DNA from: an uncultured Coriobacteriaceae bacterium
GTDB lineage: Bacteria > Actinomycetota > Coriobacteriia > Coriobacteriales > UMGS124
Direction of reading: 5' to 3'
Assembly (NCBI GenBank): GCA_900555105.1
Contig: USJP01000113.1
Coordinates: 1 to 5,988 of the forward strand
Length of the DNA stretch: 5,988 nucleotides
Shown: one piece after another, positions 1 to 5,988 of the stretch
How positions within the stretch are numbered: the stretch's first letter is position 1
Layout: every line of letters begins with the position of its first letter
Notes under the pieces: model-generated
What the model was told of the DNA's origin: nothing
Database searches by the model: none
The model's input: only the letters and a program-made list of their open reading frames with translations
Position numbers and translations under genes: made by a program

Positions 1-1
1 G

Positions 2-847
2 CAGCAGGCTCGCGCGAAGTCGCACCGCACGGCGGCCGTCACGGCGCTCATCGGCCTCGCGGTAGGCGTGCTCGCCGCAGTCGTCCTGGCCAGGTTTGTC
101 TTTGGCTGTGGCACGACGAAGCTCGATCCCGTTGCGCCCACCTTGGCCGACACCGAGCTCTCCTGCGTGGTGGGCACCTACACCTACAACGGCGAGACGT
201 TCGACATCACGGCACGCGAGGCCATCGAGGGCACGCAGTCTCTCTCGTACTCGCTTAACGCCGACGGCACCTACGACGCACCCTCCTCGGACATGGTCCT
301 TGCGTATGCCCGCAACCAGGTGCTTGCCCAAATCGCCGCCGACGCCGGCATCACGGCGAGCGCCGACGAGGTGAATGCCTACATGCAGCAGCTCGTGGGC
401 ACAACCGACATCACCCAGGCGGCTGCCTACCTGCACATGGATGTCGACCAGGCTCAGACGGCCCTGCAGCAGGCGTGCGCCATCTCCAAGCTCAAGGACA
501 GCGTGTGCCCCGCCTCTGCCCAGACGCTTCAGGAGCCCGTGTGGCCCTCCGACGGGAACACCGAGCTGGGCCATCCCGAGTACGCCGACTACATCATCGG
601 CCTGCTCGGCGCCAACTGGGACGCAACCACCCAGTCGTGGGCCAACACCGACAACGCCTACTATGCCGTGCTCAAAGACCAGGTTTTCGCGCAGGGTTCT
701 GCCAGCTACAATGCTGCAATGCTTGCGTATAACGTGGCATACCAGCAAGCCGGCGGCACAGCGGGCGATTCGTCGGCTGCCTGGACCGATTACGTCAACA
801 CCTACCTCGACAAGGCCGCTATCGTCATCTACACGCTGCGCGCCTAA
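2..847 (+). CDS. Membrane-anchored, exported SurA_N-like protein of unknown function (5' end outside window)
   Basis: The frame is open to the left edge, so the true start lies upstream; a GTG at 68 falls inside the membrane segment and would delete half of it, so I do not use it. The visible 281 residues begin with a basic stretch (QQARAKSHR), then one hydrophobic segment at about residues 11-35, then Cys36. This fits a signal anchor or signal peptide. VFGC at 33-36 resembles a lipobox but has Phe at -2, so a lipoprotein is possible but unproven. The rest should be extracytoplasmic. Residues about 60-167 (NGETFDITAREA, then NQVLAQIAADAGITASADEV and a helix ending DSVCP) resemble the N-terminal chaperone domain of SurA/PrsA-type foldases. 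No parvulin PPIase domain follows; the C-terminal 110 residues are rich in Ala, Tyr, Asn and Gln and I do not recognise them. There are four cysteines (36, 55, 139, 149). It lies 60 bases before the DUF1385 gene, same strand. The gene is clear; the SurA_N resemblance is my inference. Confidence 0.8.
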   Translation, partial: QQARAKSHRTAAVTALIGLAVGVLAAVVLARFVFGCGTTKLDPVAPTLADTELSCVVGTYTYNGETFDITAREAIEGTQSLSYSLNADGTYDAPSSDMVLAYARNQVLAQIAADAGITASADEVNAYMQQLVGTTDITQAAAYLHMDVDQAQTALQQACAISKLKDSVCPASAQTLQEPVWPSDGNTELGHPEYADYIIGLLGANWDATTQSWANTDNAYYAVLKDQVFAQGSASYNAAMLAYNVAYQQAGGTAGDSSAAWTDYVNTYLDKAAIVIYTLRA

Positions 848-907
848 GGGCTGCGGCGAAGGCGGCCTGGCATGCGCGGGGCCGACGGGAAGGATTCTCG
901 AACCACA

Positions 908-2083
908 ATGGCTGACACTAAGGACCAAAACACCGGGGAGCTCTTCCAGACCCACATCGGTGGTGCCGCCATGCTCGAGGGCGTCATGATGCGCGGTCGC
1001 TATTCCTGGGCCGTTGCCGTGCGTGAGCCCGAGGGCGGCATCTATGTGGAGGAGCACGACGTTCCCGGCTACGGCAAGAAGCAGCCCTGGCGCAAGTGGC
1101 CGCTCGTGCGCGGCTGCGTCGCTATGGTTGAGTCGCTCGTGCTGCAGTACAAGGCCATGGGCATCACTGCCGCCCACGCCTATGACTTCGACGAGGACGA
1201 GGAACAGGCCAAGAAGCTCGAAGGCAAAAGCGAGGCCGAGAAGCAGGCGGCGCGTGCCGAGGCGGCCGAGCAGATTGCCGAGGAGCAGCGACAGGCCAGC
1301 GAGGAGGCCGAGGAGAAGGGCATGTCCGGCTGGATGGCTGTCTCCATGGCTCTGGGCGTGCTGCTGGGCGTGGCCCTCTTCATCTTCGTGCCCGCCTTTG
1401 TGACCAACCTCGTCGTGGGCGATTACTCCCATGACAACATGGTTGCCTGGAACCTGCTCGACGGCGTGCTGCGCGCCACTATCTTCGTGCTGTACATGTG
1501 GCTCATCGCGCTCATACCCGACATCAGGAAGATGTATCGCTACCACGGCGCGGAGCACAAGACCATCCACTGCCTGGAGCATGGCCTTCCGCTCACGCCT
1601 GAGAACTGCATGTCGTTCTCCCGCCAGCATGTTCGCTGCGGCACCGCGTTCATCATCATGGTGCTCATCGTCTCCATCATCGTGTTCACCGTGTTCCCCA
1701 CCGACATGCTCGTGGAGGCCCTGGGCCTCGAGGGCGGCGTGGGGCGCTTCCTGGTGGTGCTTCTCACCCGCATCGTCTTGCTGCCGCTCGTGGCGGGCCT
1801 CTCCTATGAGGTCACCGTGCGCTGGGCCGGCCAGCATCCCGACAACCCGCTGGTGAAGATCGTGCTCGCTCCGGGCATGGCCATGCAGCTCATCACCACC
1901 AACGAGCCCGATACCTGCCATCTTGAGTGCGCCATCGCCGCGATGAAGGCCGTTGTGGCACGCGAGGCGCGCGAGGAGGGCTGGGAGCTTGGCCCTGATG
2001 GTCTGCCCCGCGACATTACCTCGCTTTCTGGCTGCCCGATGGCCACCGACGTTCCCGACTCAGTTGCACAGGGAAAGGAGTAA
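908..2083 (+). CDS. yqhQ: DUF1385 family polytopic membrane protein (YqhQ-like)
   Basis: The 391-residue product belongs to the DUF1385/YqhQ family, whose biochemical function I do not know. Family hallmarks are the N-terminal HIGGAAMLEGVMMRG (residues 16-30), the central YHGAEHKTIHCLEHG (212-226) running into HVRCGTAF (241-248; most relatives, as I recall, have HPRCG), and the C-terminal PGMAMQLITTNEPD (322-335). Four likely membrane segments lie at about 143-168, 183-204, 244-265 and 280-299. Between the N-terminal motif and the first segment is a strongly charged Glu/Lys/Ala stretch (about 93-138), probably a helix or coiled coil. I chose ATG 908 because relatives begin close to the HIGG motif; an in-frame ATG at 872 would add 12 residues. 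Purine-rich GGGAAGGA (887-894) precedes 908 with a rather long 13-base spacing, so the start is not settled. The stop is 5 bases before the fructose-bisphosphatase start, which implies a shared transcript. Confidence 0.9.
   Translation: MADTKDQNTGELFQTHIGGAAMLEGVMMRGRYSWAVAVREPEGGIYVEEHDVPGYGKKQPWRKWPLVRGCVAMVESLVLQYKAMGITAAHAYDFDEDEEQAKKLEGKSEAEKQAARAEAAEQIAEEQRQASEEAEEKGMSGWMAVSMALGVLLGVALFIFVPAFVTNLVVGDYSHDNMVAWNLLDGVLRATIFVLYMWLIALIPDIRKMYRYHGAEHKTIHCLEHGLPLTPENCMSFSRQHVRCGTAFIIMVLIVSIIVFTVFPTDMLVEALGLEGGVGRFLVVLLTRIVLLPLVAGLSYEVTVRWAGQHPDNPLVKIVLAPGMAMQLITTNEPDTCHLECAIAAMKAVVAREAREEGWELGPDGLPRDITSLSGCPMATDVPDSVAQGKE
2072..2080 (+). promoter_or_regulatory. Ribosome binding site of fbp, inside the end of yqhQ
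   Basis: GGAAAGGAG lies in the last codons of the DUF1385 gene and ends 8 bases before ATG 2089. Ribosomes finishing yqhQ at TAA 2081-2083 pass over this site, so re-initiation or coupled translation of fbp is likely. It also fixes the fbp start. Confidence 0.8.
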
Positions 2084-2088
2084 CGACC

Positions 2089-3657
2089 ATGGAAGAGGCC
2101 GCCTTCAAACCGTATGATGCCCAGAGTTCGATTCGCATCGCCCCCGACCGCCTTGCCGAGGCTCTCATGTGCGTGCATGCGGCGCTTGCGGCATATGCAC
2201 CCGTCGACGAGCAGCTCATGAGCGATATCCATGGCGACTCGCTGGCGTTCGACCATCTTGTGCGTTCCGCTTCGGGCCAGGTGCGTCGCTTTGTTGAGCA
2301 GGCTTTGGGTGAGGGCTTTTCCTCCGAGGAGCTCGACTGCGTGTGTACGCTGCTCTACTACCCTGAGTTTGCCTACGAGGACGAGTGGGAGCATGTGTGC
2401 GAGGGCCTCGACGTCGATGACCTCGTTGACTTGGCCGAAGACGTGCGCCAGCGTTGCACGGGGGCCTTCCACCTGATCGGTGATATCTGGGATCGCGGCC
2501 CACGTGGCGACGAGGTCATGGCGACCCTCATCTCCACCCCGCGCGTCGATGTGCAGTGGGGCAACCACGACGTGTGCTGGATGGGCGCCGCCGCCGGCGA
2601 CCCCGTGTGCATCGCGACGCTTCTGCGCAACAACATCAAGTACATGAACGTTGAGCAGTTCGAAGAGGGCTACGACATCGACCTGGAGCCCCTCTTCACG
2701 TTCGCCGAAGACACCTACACCGACGAGGGCTCGCTCACGCCGTGCCTCAAGGCCATGAACGCCATCCTGTTCAAGTGCGAGGGCCAGGCGGTGCGCCGCC
2801 ACCCCGAGTGGCATATGGACGAGAGACTCCTGTGGGCCGCAATGGACCTGGAAACCGGTCAGGTGCGAATCGGCGACGCCCTCTATCCGCTCAAGACGCG
2901 TGACTTCCCCACGTTCGACGTGGCCGACCCCTTTGCGCTTACGGCTCGCGAGCAGGAGGTGCTCGATGGGCTCATTGAGGCGTTCCTGGCGAGCGAGAGG
3001 CTGCAGTCGCAGGTGCAGTGGCTCTACGACCACGGTTCGGTCTACAAGGTCGACGGCGACCTGTTGCTCTTCCACGGTTGTGTCCCCATGAACGAGGACG
3101 GTACGTTTGCCCAGGTGGACTGCGGCTCTGGCGTGGCGCGCTCCGGCAGGCTCCTGCTCGATTGGGTCGACGCCCTGTGCCGTCGCGCCTGGGAGGAGCG
3201 CCGTCAGACCGACCTCGACTGGATGGGGTACCTCTGGTGTGGTTGGCAGTCCACGTTTGCGGGCCGCGTTGTCAAGACGTTCGAGCGCACCTACCTCGAG
3301 GACAAGTCCACCTGGGCCGAGCCTGAGGACCCCTACTATGCCCTCACGCGCGAAGATGTGCATGCGGCCCAGTCGGTGCTTGCCGAGTTCGGAGTCGATC
3401 CCGTGCACGGCCGCATCGTGAACGGCCACACGCCGGTGAAGCTGCCCAAGGGTGAGAGCCCCGTGCGTGCCGAGGGTCGCCGCCTTGTGATCGATGGAGG
3501 CCTCTGCCAGGCCTATCGCAAGACCACGGGTATCGCCGGTTACACGCTCGTGCGCAAGGGCGACGAGCTCACACTGGTGAGCCACACCGACTTCCCGGGC
3601 CTGGATGCCGTGCGCACTTCTTGCGCCGACATGGGTCATACCGCCCAGGTGCTCTAG
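2089..3657 (+). CDS. fbp: Fructose-1,6-bisphosphatase class III
   Basis: This 522-residue cytosolic enzyme should hydrolyse fructose 1,6-bisphosphate to fructose 6-phosphate, the committed step of gluconeogenesis (EC 3.1.3.11). It has the class III (FBPase_2) metallophosphoesterase signatures in order: DIHGDSLAF (46-54), SASGQV (60-65), LLYYPEF (88-94), GDIWDRGP (131-138), VQWGNHDVCWMGAAAGD (155-171), LLFHGCVPMNEDG (326-338), YLWCGWQSTF (381-390), KTFERTYLEDK (396-406), NGHTPVK (445-451) and IDGGLCQAYRKTTGIAGYTL (468-487). Probable metal ligands are Asp46, His48, Asp132, Asn159, His329 and His447. The Bacillus subtilis enzyme is, as I recall, about 670 residues; this one has a shorter N-terminus, a short link between YYPE and GDIWDRG, and ends soon after the GYTL motif without the usual tail. 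All catalytic motifs are intact, so it should be active. It sits 5 bases after yqhQ and is followed by a terminator hairpin. Confidence 0.95.
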   Translation: MEEAAFKPYDAQSSIRIAPDRLAEALMCVHAALAAYAPVDEQLMSDIHGDSLAFDHLVRSASGQVRRFVEQALGEGFSSEELDCVCTLLYYPEFAYEDEWEHVCEGLDVDDLVDLAEDVRQRCTGAFHLIGDIWDRGPRGDEVMATLISTPRVDVQWGNHDVCWMGAAAGDPVCIATLLRNNIKYMNVEQFEEGYDIDLEPLFTFAEDTYTDEGSLTPCLKAMNAILFKCEGQAVRRHPEWHMDERLLWAAMDLETGQVRIGDALYPLKTRDFPTFDVADPFALTAREQEVLDGLIEAFLASERLQSQVQWLYDHGSVYKVDGDLLLFHGCVPMNEDGTFAQVDCGSGVARSGRLLLDWVDALCRRAWEERRQTDLDWMGYLWCGWQSTFAGRVVKTFERTYLEDKSTWAEPEDPYYALTREDVHAAQSVLAEFGVDPVHGRIVNGHTPVKLPKGESPVRAEGRRLVIDGGLCQAYRKTTGIAGYTLVRKGDELTLVSHTDFPGLDAVRTSCADMGHTAQVL

Positions 3658-3682
3658 GTTCTAAGGGATTGCCAAACACACA

Positions 3683-3731
3683 AGAGGGCCGACTGAGCTT
3701 GTGCGTGTCGCAAGGCTCGGTCGGCCCCTCT
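3683..3731. terminator. Bidirectional hairpin terminator between convergent fbp and xth
   Basis: The arms 3686-3698 and 3715-3727 pair over 13 bp (one G-T pair); three more pairs (3683-3685 with 3729-3731) form if C3728 bulges out. The inner part can extend by CTTG/CAAG pairing. It lies 25 bases after the fbp stop and about 40 bases from the xth stop, so it serves both genes. U-tracts are poor: the leftward transcript reads TTGTGTGTTTGG after the stem, while the rightward one reads CATATATATGTTG. Termination is therefore better supported leftward. Confidence 0.75.
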
Positions 3732-3772
3732 CATATATATGTTGCAGGCGTTCGTGCTTGGCGATTGGGGCT

Positions 3773-4555
3773 CTACAGCATGAGGTCCAGGCTTACCGGG
3801 CAGTGGTCTGAGCCGTAGACGTCACTGAGGATGGAGGCGCCGGCAACCCTGCCTGCCAGAGCTTCGCTCACGAGGAAGTAGTCGATGCGCCAGCCGGCGT
3901 TCTTCTCGCGGGCCTTGAAGCGGTAGCTCCACCAGCTATAGGCCCCGGTGAGGTCGGGATGGAGCATGCGGAAGGTGTCGACGAAGCCAGCATCGAGCAG
4001 CTCGGTGAACGCTGTGCGCTCCTGGTCTGAGAAGCCCGCCTTGCCCCTGTTGGGACCGGGGTTCTTCAGGTCAATCTCATTGTGCGCAACGTTGAAGTCG
4101 CCGCAGGTGACCACGGGTTTGGTGGCCTCAAGGTCTTTGAGGAACTCGCGGTAGTGCCTGTCCCATGCCATGCGGTAGTCGATGCGCACCAGTCCCTCTT
4201 GGGCGTTGGGCGTGTAGACGTCCACGAACCAATACCGGTCGAACTCGAGCGCACAGATGCGCCCCTCGTTGTCGGGGTCGTCGGCGAATCCCCTGCGCAC
4301 GCTGCGGGGTTCCTCGCGGCTGAACACGGCCGTGCCCGAATAGCCCTTCTTCTCGGCGTAGTTCCACACCTGGTGGTAGCCCTCCGGCCTGAAGCCGAGC
4401 TTCTCCTGGTCAGGCTCTTGAAGCTTCGTCTCCTGCAGGGCTACCACGTCGGCGTCGAAGCTGTCGAAAAGCTCAGCGAAGCCCTTTTTCATCACGGCGC
4501 GCAGGCCGTTCACGTTCCAGCTCACAAAACGCAGCGGCTTGTTCTGTGTCTCCAT
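3773..4555 (-). CDS. xth: Exodeoxyribonuclease III / class II AP endonuclease
   Basis: The 260-residue product is a base-excision-repair nuclease that cleaves DNA 5' of abasic sites and removes 3' blocking groups using Mg2+. The single exonuclease-endonuclease-phosphatase domain is complete, with the expected active-site motifs: SWNVNGLRA (12-20, Asn14), LQETK (40-44, Glu42), VYTPNA (113-118, Tyr114), CGDFNVAH (151-158, Asp153 and Asn155), WRIDYFLVS (222-230, Asp225) and YGSDHCPV (247-254, Asp250 and His251). The NPGPNRGKAGFSDQER stretch (165-180) is closer to ExoA/APE1-type enzymes than to E. coli XthA. The frame stays open 57 codons further upstream to 4726, but that extension looks non-coding, overlaps the folE leader, and family members start just before the KPLRFVSWNVNG region. 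ATG 4555 also has a strong ribosome binding site. The length matches the family. It is transcribed alone, convergent with fbp and divergent from folE. Confidence 0.95.
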   Translation of the reverse strand: METQNKPLRFVSWNVNGLRAVMKKGFAELFDSFDADVVALQETKLQEPDQEKLGFRPEGYHQVWNYAEKKGYSGTAVFSREEPRSVRRGFADDPDNEGRICALEFDRYWFVDVYTPNAQEGLVRIDYRMAWDRHYREFLKDLEATKPVVTCGDFNVAHNEIDLKNPGPNRGKAGFSDQERTAFTELLDAGFVDTFRMLHPDLTGAYSWWSYRFKAREKNAGWRIDYFLVSEALAGRVAGASILSDVYGSDHCPVSLDLML

Positions 4556-4565
4556 TGCCCGGGCG

Positions 4566-4575
4566 TTCCTTCCTC
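4566..4575 (-). promoter_or_regulatory. Ribosome binding site of xth
   Basis: On the minus strand this reads GAGGAAGGAA and ends 10 bases before ATG 4555. It decides the start, since the open frame continues upstream without a comparable site. Confidence 0.8.
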
Positions 4576-4621
4576 GTCGTGCCCCGCGCTGTCGCGTGGG
4601 CACCCTGGGTGTGCGCAGGCC

Positions 4622-4630
4622 ATGATAGCA
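4622..4630 (-). promoter_or_regulatory. Candidate extended -10 promoter for xth
   Basis: The minus strand reads TGCTATCAT, a TGn extended -10 with hexamer TATCAT at 4627-4622. Transcription would start near 4615, giving a leader of about 60 bases. The hexamer at -35 with a 17-base spacer (GTCCCC) is a poor match, so the call rests on the extended -10 and on position in a divergent spacer. Confidence 0.45.
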
Positions 4631-4662
4631 GCCCTTGGCGGGGCGGGGACCTCGGCCATGAC

Positions 4663-4671
4663 TGCTACAAT
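4663..4671 (+). promoter_or_regulatory. Candidate extended -10 promoter for folE-folP
   Basis: TGCTACAAT is a TGn extended -10 with hexamer TACAAT at 4666-4671. A start near 4678 would give a leader of about 74 bases before ATG 4752. No good -35 hexamer lies at 16-18 bases. The AT-rich patch stands out in otherwise GC-rich DNA. Confidence 0.45.
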
Positions 4672-4735
4672 TGGGCGCACATTTCTGCTGAGAATTGCTG
4701 GAAGGCGTCAAACGCGCCGGCTGCATGGCCCGTCT

Positions 4736-4742
4736 GGGAGGT
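4736..4742 (+). promoter_or_regulatory. Ribosome binding site of folE
   Basis: GGGAGGT ends 9 bases before ATG 4752. It decides the start against the in-frame ATG 4725 and the upstream start codon at 4695, which have no comparable site and would add residues that do not look like FolE. Confidence 0.8.
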
Positions 4743-4751
4743 CGTCACTTG

Positions 4752-5309
4752 ATGGATTCGAACAAGATCGAGCAGGGTGTCCGCCTGATTCTTGAGGGAA
4801 TGGGGGAGGACCCCACGCGCGAAGGCCTGCTTGACACGCCCGCCCGCGTGGCACGCGCCTGCACGGAGCTTCTCGGCGGCATGGGGCAAGACGCGGCGCA
4901 GCTTTTCACCACGACGTTTGAGGCAGACCACCACGAGATCGTTATCGTGCGCGACATTGAGTTCTTCTCCATGTGTGAGCACCACCTGCTGCCGTTCTAC
5001 GGCGTGGCCCACGTCGCTTACCTGCCCAGCGCGCAGGGCCGTGTCTGCGGTATCAGCAAGCTTGCCCGCACGGTGGAGCTCTTTGCGCGTCGCCTACAGC
5101 TTCAGGAGCGCCTTACCTCGCAGGTGGCCGATGCGGTGATGGACAACCTTGCCCCTCAGGGCGTCATCGTCAAGATGAGCGCCGAGCACATGTGCATGAC
5201 GATGCGCGGTGTCTCCAAGCCCGGCTCGCACACGGTGACCCTGGCGACGCGTGGCATCTTCGCCGATGACGCCGCTCTTGCGGCCCGTGCCCTCTCGCTT
5301 CTCGACTAG
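4752..5309 (+). CDS. folE: GTP cyclohydrolase I (type IA)
   Basis: The 185-residue product converts GTP to 7,8-dihydroneopterin triphosphate and formate, the first step of folate (tetrahydropterin) synthesis, normally as a homodecamer in the cytosol. Seen in the sequence: the N-terminal helix with [17 protein letters not shown] (20-36), the zinc site [14 protein letters not shown] (71-84) with Cys75 and His78, the core [17 protein letters not shown] (98-114) followed by [13 protein letters not shown] (117-129), and [11 protein letters not shown] (144-154) with the third zinc ligand Cys148 and probable catalytic His146. Cys/His/Cys spacing matches the classic zinc-dependent FolE rather than the FolE2/MptA family. 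The length is on the short side but normal for bacterial FolE, and the N-terminus has no extra domain. It is the first gene of a folate operon; folP starts 14 bases after its stop. Confidence 0.96.
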   Translation: MDSNKIEQGVRLILEGMGEDPTREGLLDTPARVARACTELLGGMGQDAAQLFTTTFEADHHEIVIVRDIEFFSMCEHHLLPFYGVAHVAYLPSAQGRVCGISKLARTVELFARRLQLQERLTSQVADAVMDNLAPQGVIVKMSAEHMCMTMRGVSKPGSHTVTLATRGIFADDAALAARALSLLD

Positions 5310-5323
5310 GGGAGGGCTGCAAC

Positions 5324-5988
5324 ATGGCTGATCTGGCACGAGTATGGCGTTGCGGCACACGCACGCTTGATTTGGGACGCACCCGCATCATGGGTGTGCT
5401 CAATGTGACGCCCGACTCCTTCAGCGACGGAGGCGCGCACGACTCCCTTGCCGAGGCACTTGCCTGGGCCGACAAGATGCTCGACGAAGGCGCCGACCTC
5501 ATCGACGTGGGCGGCGAGTCAACCCGCCCCGGGTTTACCCCGGTGGGGCAGGACGAGGAGATTGCTCGTGTCGTCCCTGTGATTGAGGCCCTTGTGGGGC
5601 GCGGCGTGCTCGTCTCGGTGGACACGCGCCATCCGGGTGTCGCGCGAGCCGCGCTTGACGCAGGTGCGCACATCCTCAACGACGTCTCGGGCTTCGAAGA
5701 CCCCGAGATGGTGCGGGTTGCCGCTGAGTATGGTTGCGGTGTTGTGGCTATGCACGCCTGCAAGGGCTACCTGGCAGGCCAGGCGCGAGCCGACGCAGGC
5801 AAGGATCCCGAGGGCTTTGCGCGTGAGGTCGAGGCGTACCTGCTGCATCAGGCGCACGTGCTTGAGCAAGCAGGCGTCGAGCCCTCTTCCATCTGTATTG
5901 ACCCAGGCCCTGGTTTTGGCACGAACGCCGATGAGGACCTTGCCGTGCAGGCGGTCACCTCGGCCATGACGCGACTGGGGTATCCCTA
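5324..5988 (+). CDS. folP: Dihydropteroate synthase (3' end outside window)
   Basis: The enzyme condenses 6-hydroxymethyl-7,8-dihydropterin pyrophosphate with p-aminobenzoate to give dihydropteroate; it is the sulfonamide target. ATG 5324 follows GGAGGG (5311-5316) by 7 bases. The visible 221 residues carry the TIM-barrel motifs IMGVLNVTPDSFSDGG (22-37, pterin-contacting Asn27), DVGGESTRPG (61-70, loop 2), SVDT (98-101, Asp100), LNDVSG (118-123, Asn119) and IDPGPGFGT (192-200, Asp193). The later Ser-Arg-Lys-Ser and C-terminal Arg motifs lie beyond the edge, so about 50-60 residues are missing. After Met143-His144 the usual MHM-x-G-x-P-x-x-MQ sequence is replaced by MHACKGYLAG, and the GFGK lysine is Thr200. 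The pterin-contacting residues that are visible are intact, so I expect an active enzyme. It lies 14 bases after folE, almost certainly in the same operon. Confidence 0.95.
   Translation, partial: MADLARVWRCGTRTLDLGRTRIMGVLNVTPDSFSDGGAHDSLAEALAWADKMLDEGADLIDVGGESTRPGFTPVGQDEEIARVVPVIEALVGRGVLVSVDTRHPGVARAALDAGAHILNDVSGFEDPEMVRVAAEYGCGVVAMHACKGYLAGQARADAGKDPEGFAREVEAYLLHQAHVLEQAGVEPSSICIDPGPGFGTNADEDLAVQAVTSAMTRLGYP

Noticed and set aside
68..847. GTG 68 as the true start of the first gene.
   Set aside because: The frame stays open to the window edge, and the residues upstream complete a basic stretch plus membrane segment that a start at 68 would cut in half.
1804..3639. A 611-codon open frame on the minus strand, antisense to fbp and the end of yqhQ.
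   Set aside because: Opposite fbp its codons line up exactly with fbp codons, so stops would arise only where fbp uses TTA, CTA or TCA, which are rare in this GC-rich DNA. The translation shows no recognisable motif, while the sense strand encodes a clear FBPase.
4556..4726. A 57-residue N-terminal extension of the ExoIII protein.
   Set aside because: The extension is not ExoIII-like, would need to start within the folE leader, and a strong ribosome binding site precedes the internal ATG 4555.
4672..4751. A folate (THF) riboswitch in the folE leader.
   Set aside because: The leader predicted from the -10 is only about 74 bases, I see only a weak GGCG/CGCC stem (4704-4718), and the conserved THF riboswitch blocks are not apparent.
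4082..4795. A 237-codon plus-strand open frame antisense to xth and running into folE.
   Set aside because: It is codon-aligned with xth over most of its length, so the same rare-codon effect keeps it open. It overlaps the ExoIII and FolE genes and encodes nothing recognisable.
5170..5763. A 197-codon minus-strand open frame across folE and folP.
   Set aside because: It is a shadow of two well-supported folate genes, with low-complexity Ser/Arg/Pro/Thr-rich translation.

Overview
The window looks like ordinary chromosomal DNA from a high-GC Gram-positive bacterium. By eye the GC content is above 60%, codons usually end in G or C, and several starts have strong GGAGG-type ribosome binding sites. 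A YqhQ-like DUF1385 membrane protein next to a class III (Firmicutes-type) fructose-bisphosphatase in such GC-rich DNA points to the Coriobacteriia (Collinsella/Olsenella/Atopobium relatives). That placement is inference from family content, not a database result.

The left half (1-3657) reads rightward. It starts inside a membrane-anchored protein whose exported part resembles the N-terminal chaperone domain of SurA/PrsA-type foldases. After a 60-base gap comes a DUF1385 (YqhQ-family) polytopic membrane protein. Five bases later comes a compact class III fructose-1,6-bisphosphatase, whose ribosome binding site lies inside the end of the DUF1385 gene. These last two genes are very likely co-transcribed and may be translationally coupled. 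A long hairpin at 3683-3731 then separates them from a convergent gene.

The right half holds a leftward exodeoxyribonuclease III/AP endonuclease gene (3773-4555) and, divergent from it, the rightward folate genes folE (GTP cyclohydrolase I) and folP (dihydropteroate synthase, cut by the right edge). The 196-base divergent spacer (4556-4751) contains two opposed extended -10 candidates, one for each direction. folE and folP are 14 bases apart and form the start of a folate-biosynthesis operon: FolE makes dihydroneopterin triphosphate from GTP, and FolP joins the later pterin pyrophosphate to p-aminobenzoate.

I found no RNA genes, insertion sequences, CRISPR arrays, attachment sites or phage genes, and no intergenic stretch longer than about 200 bases. 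I do not see a new multi-gene system here. The points worth a second look are modest: the DUF1385-Fbp coupling, the charged insert in the DUF1385 protein, the short form of the FBPase, the foldase-like first protein with no catalytic domain, the mirrored divergent promoters, and unusual loop sequence in FolP.
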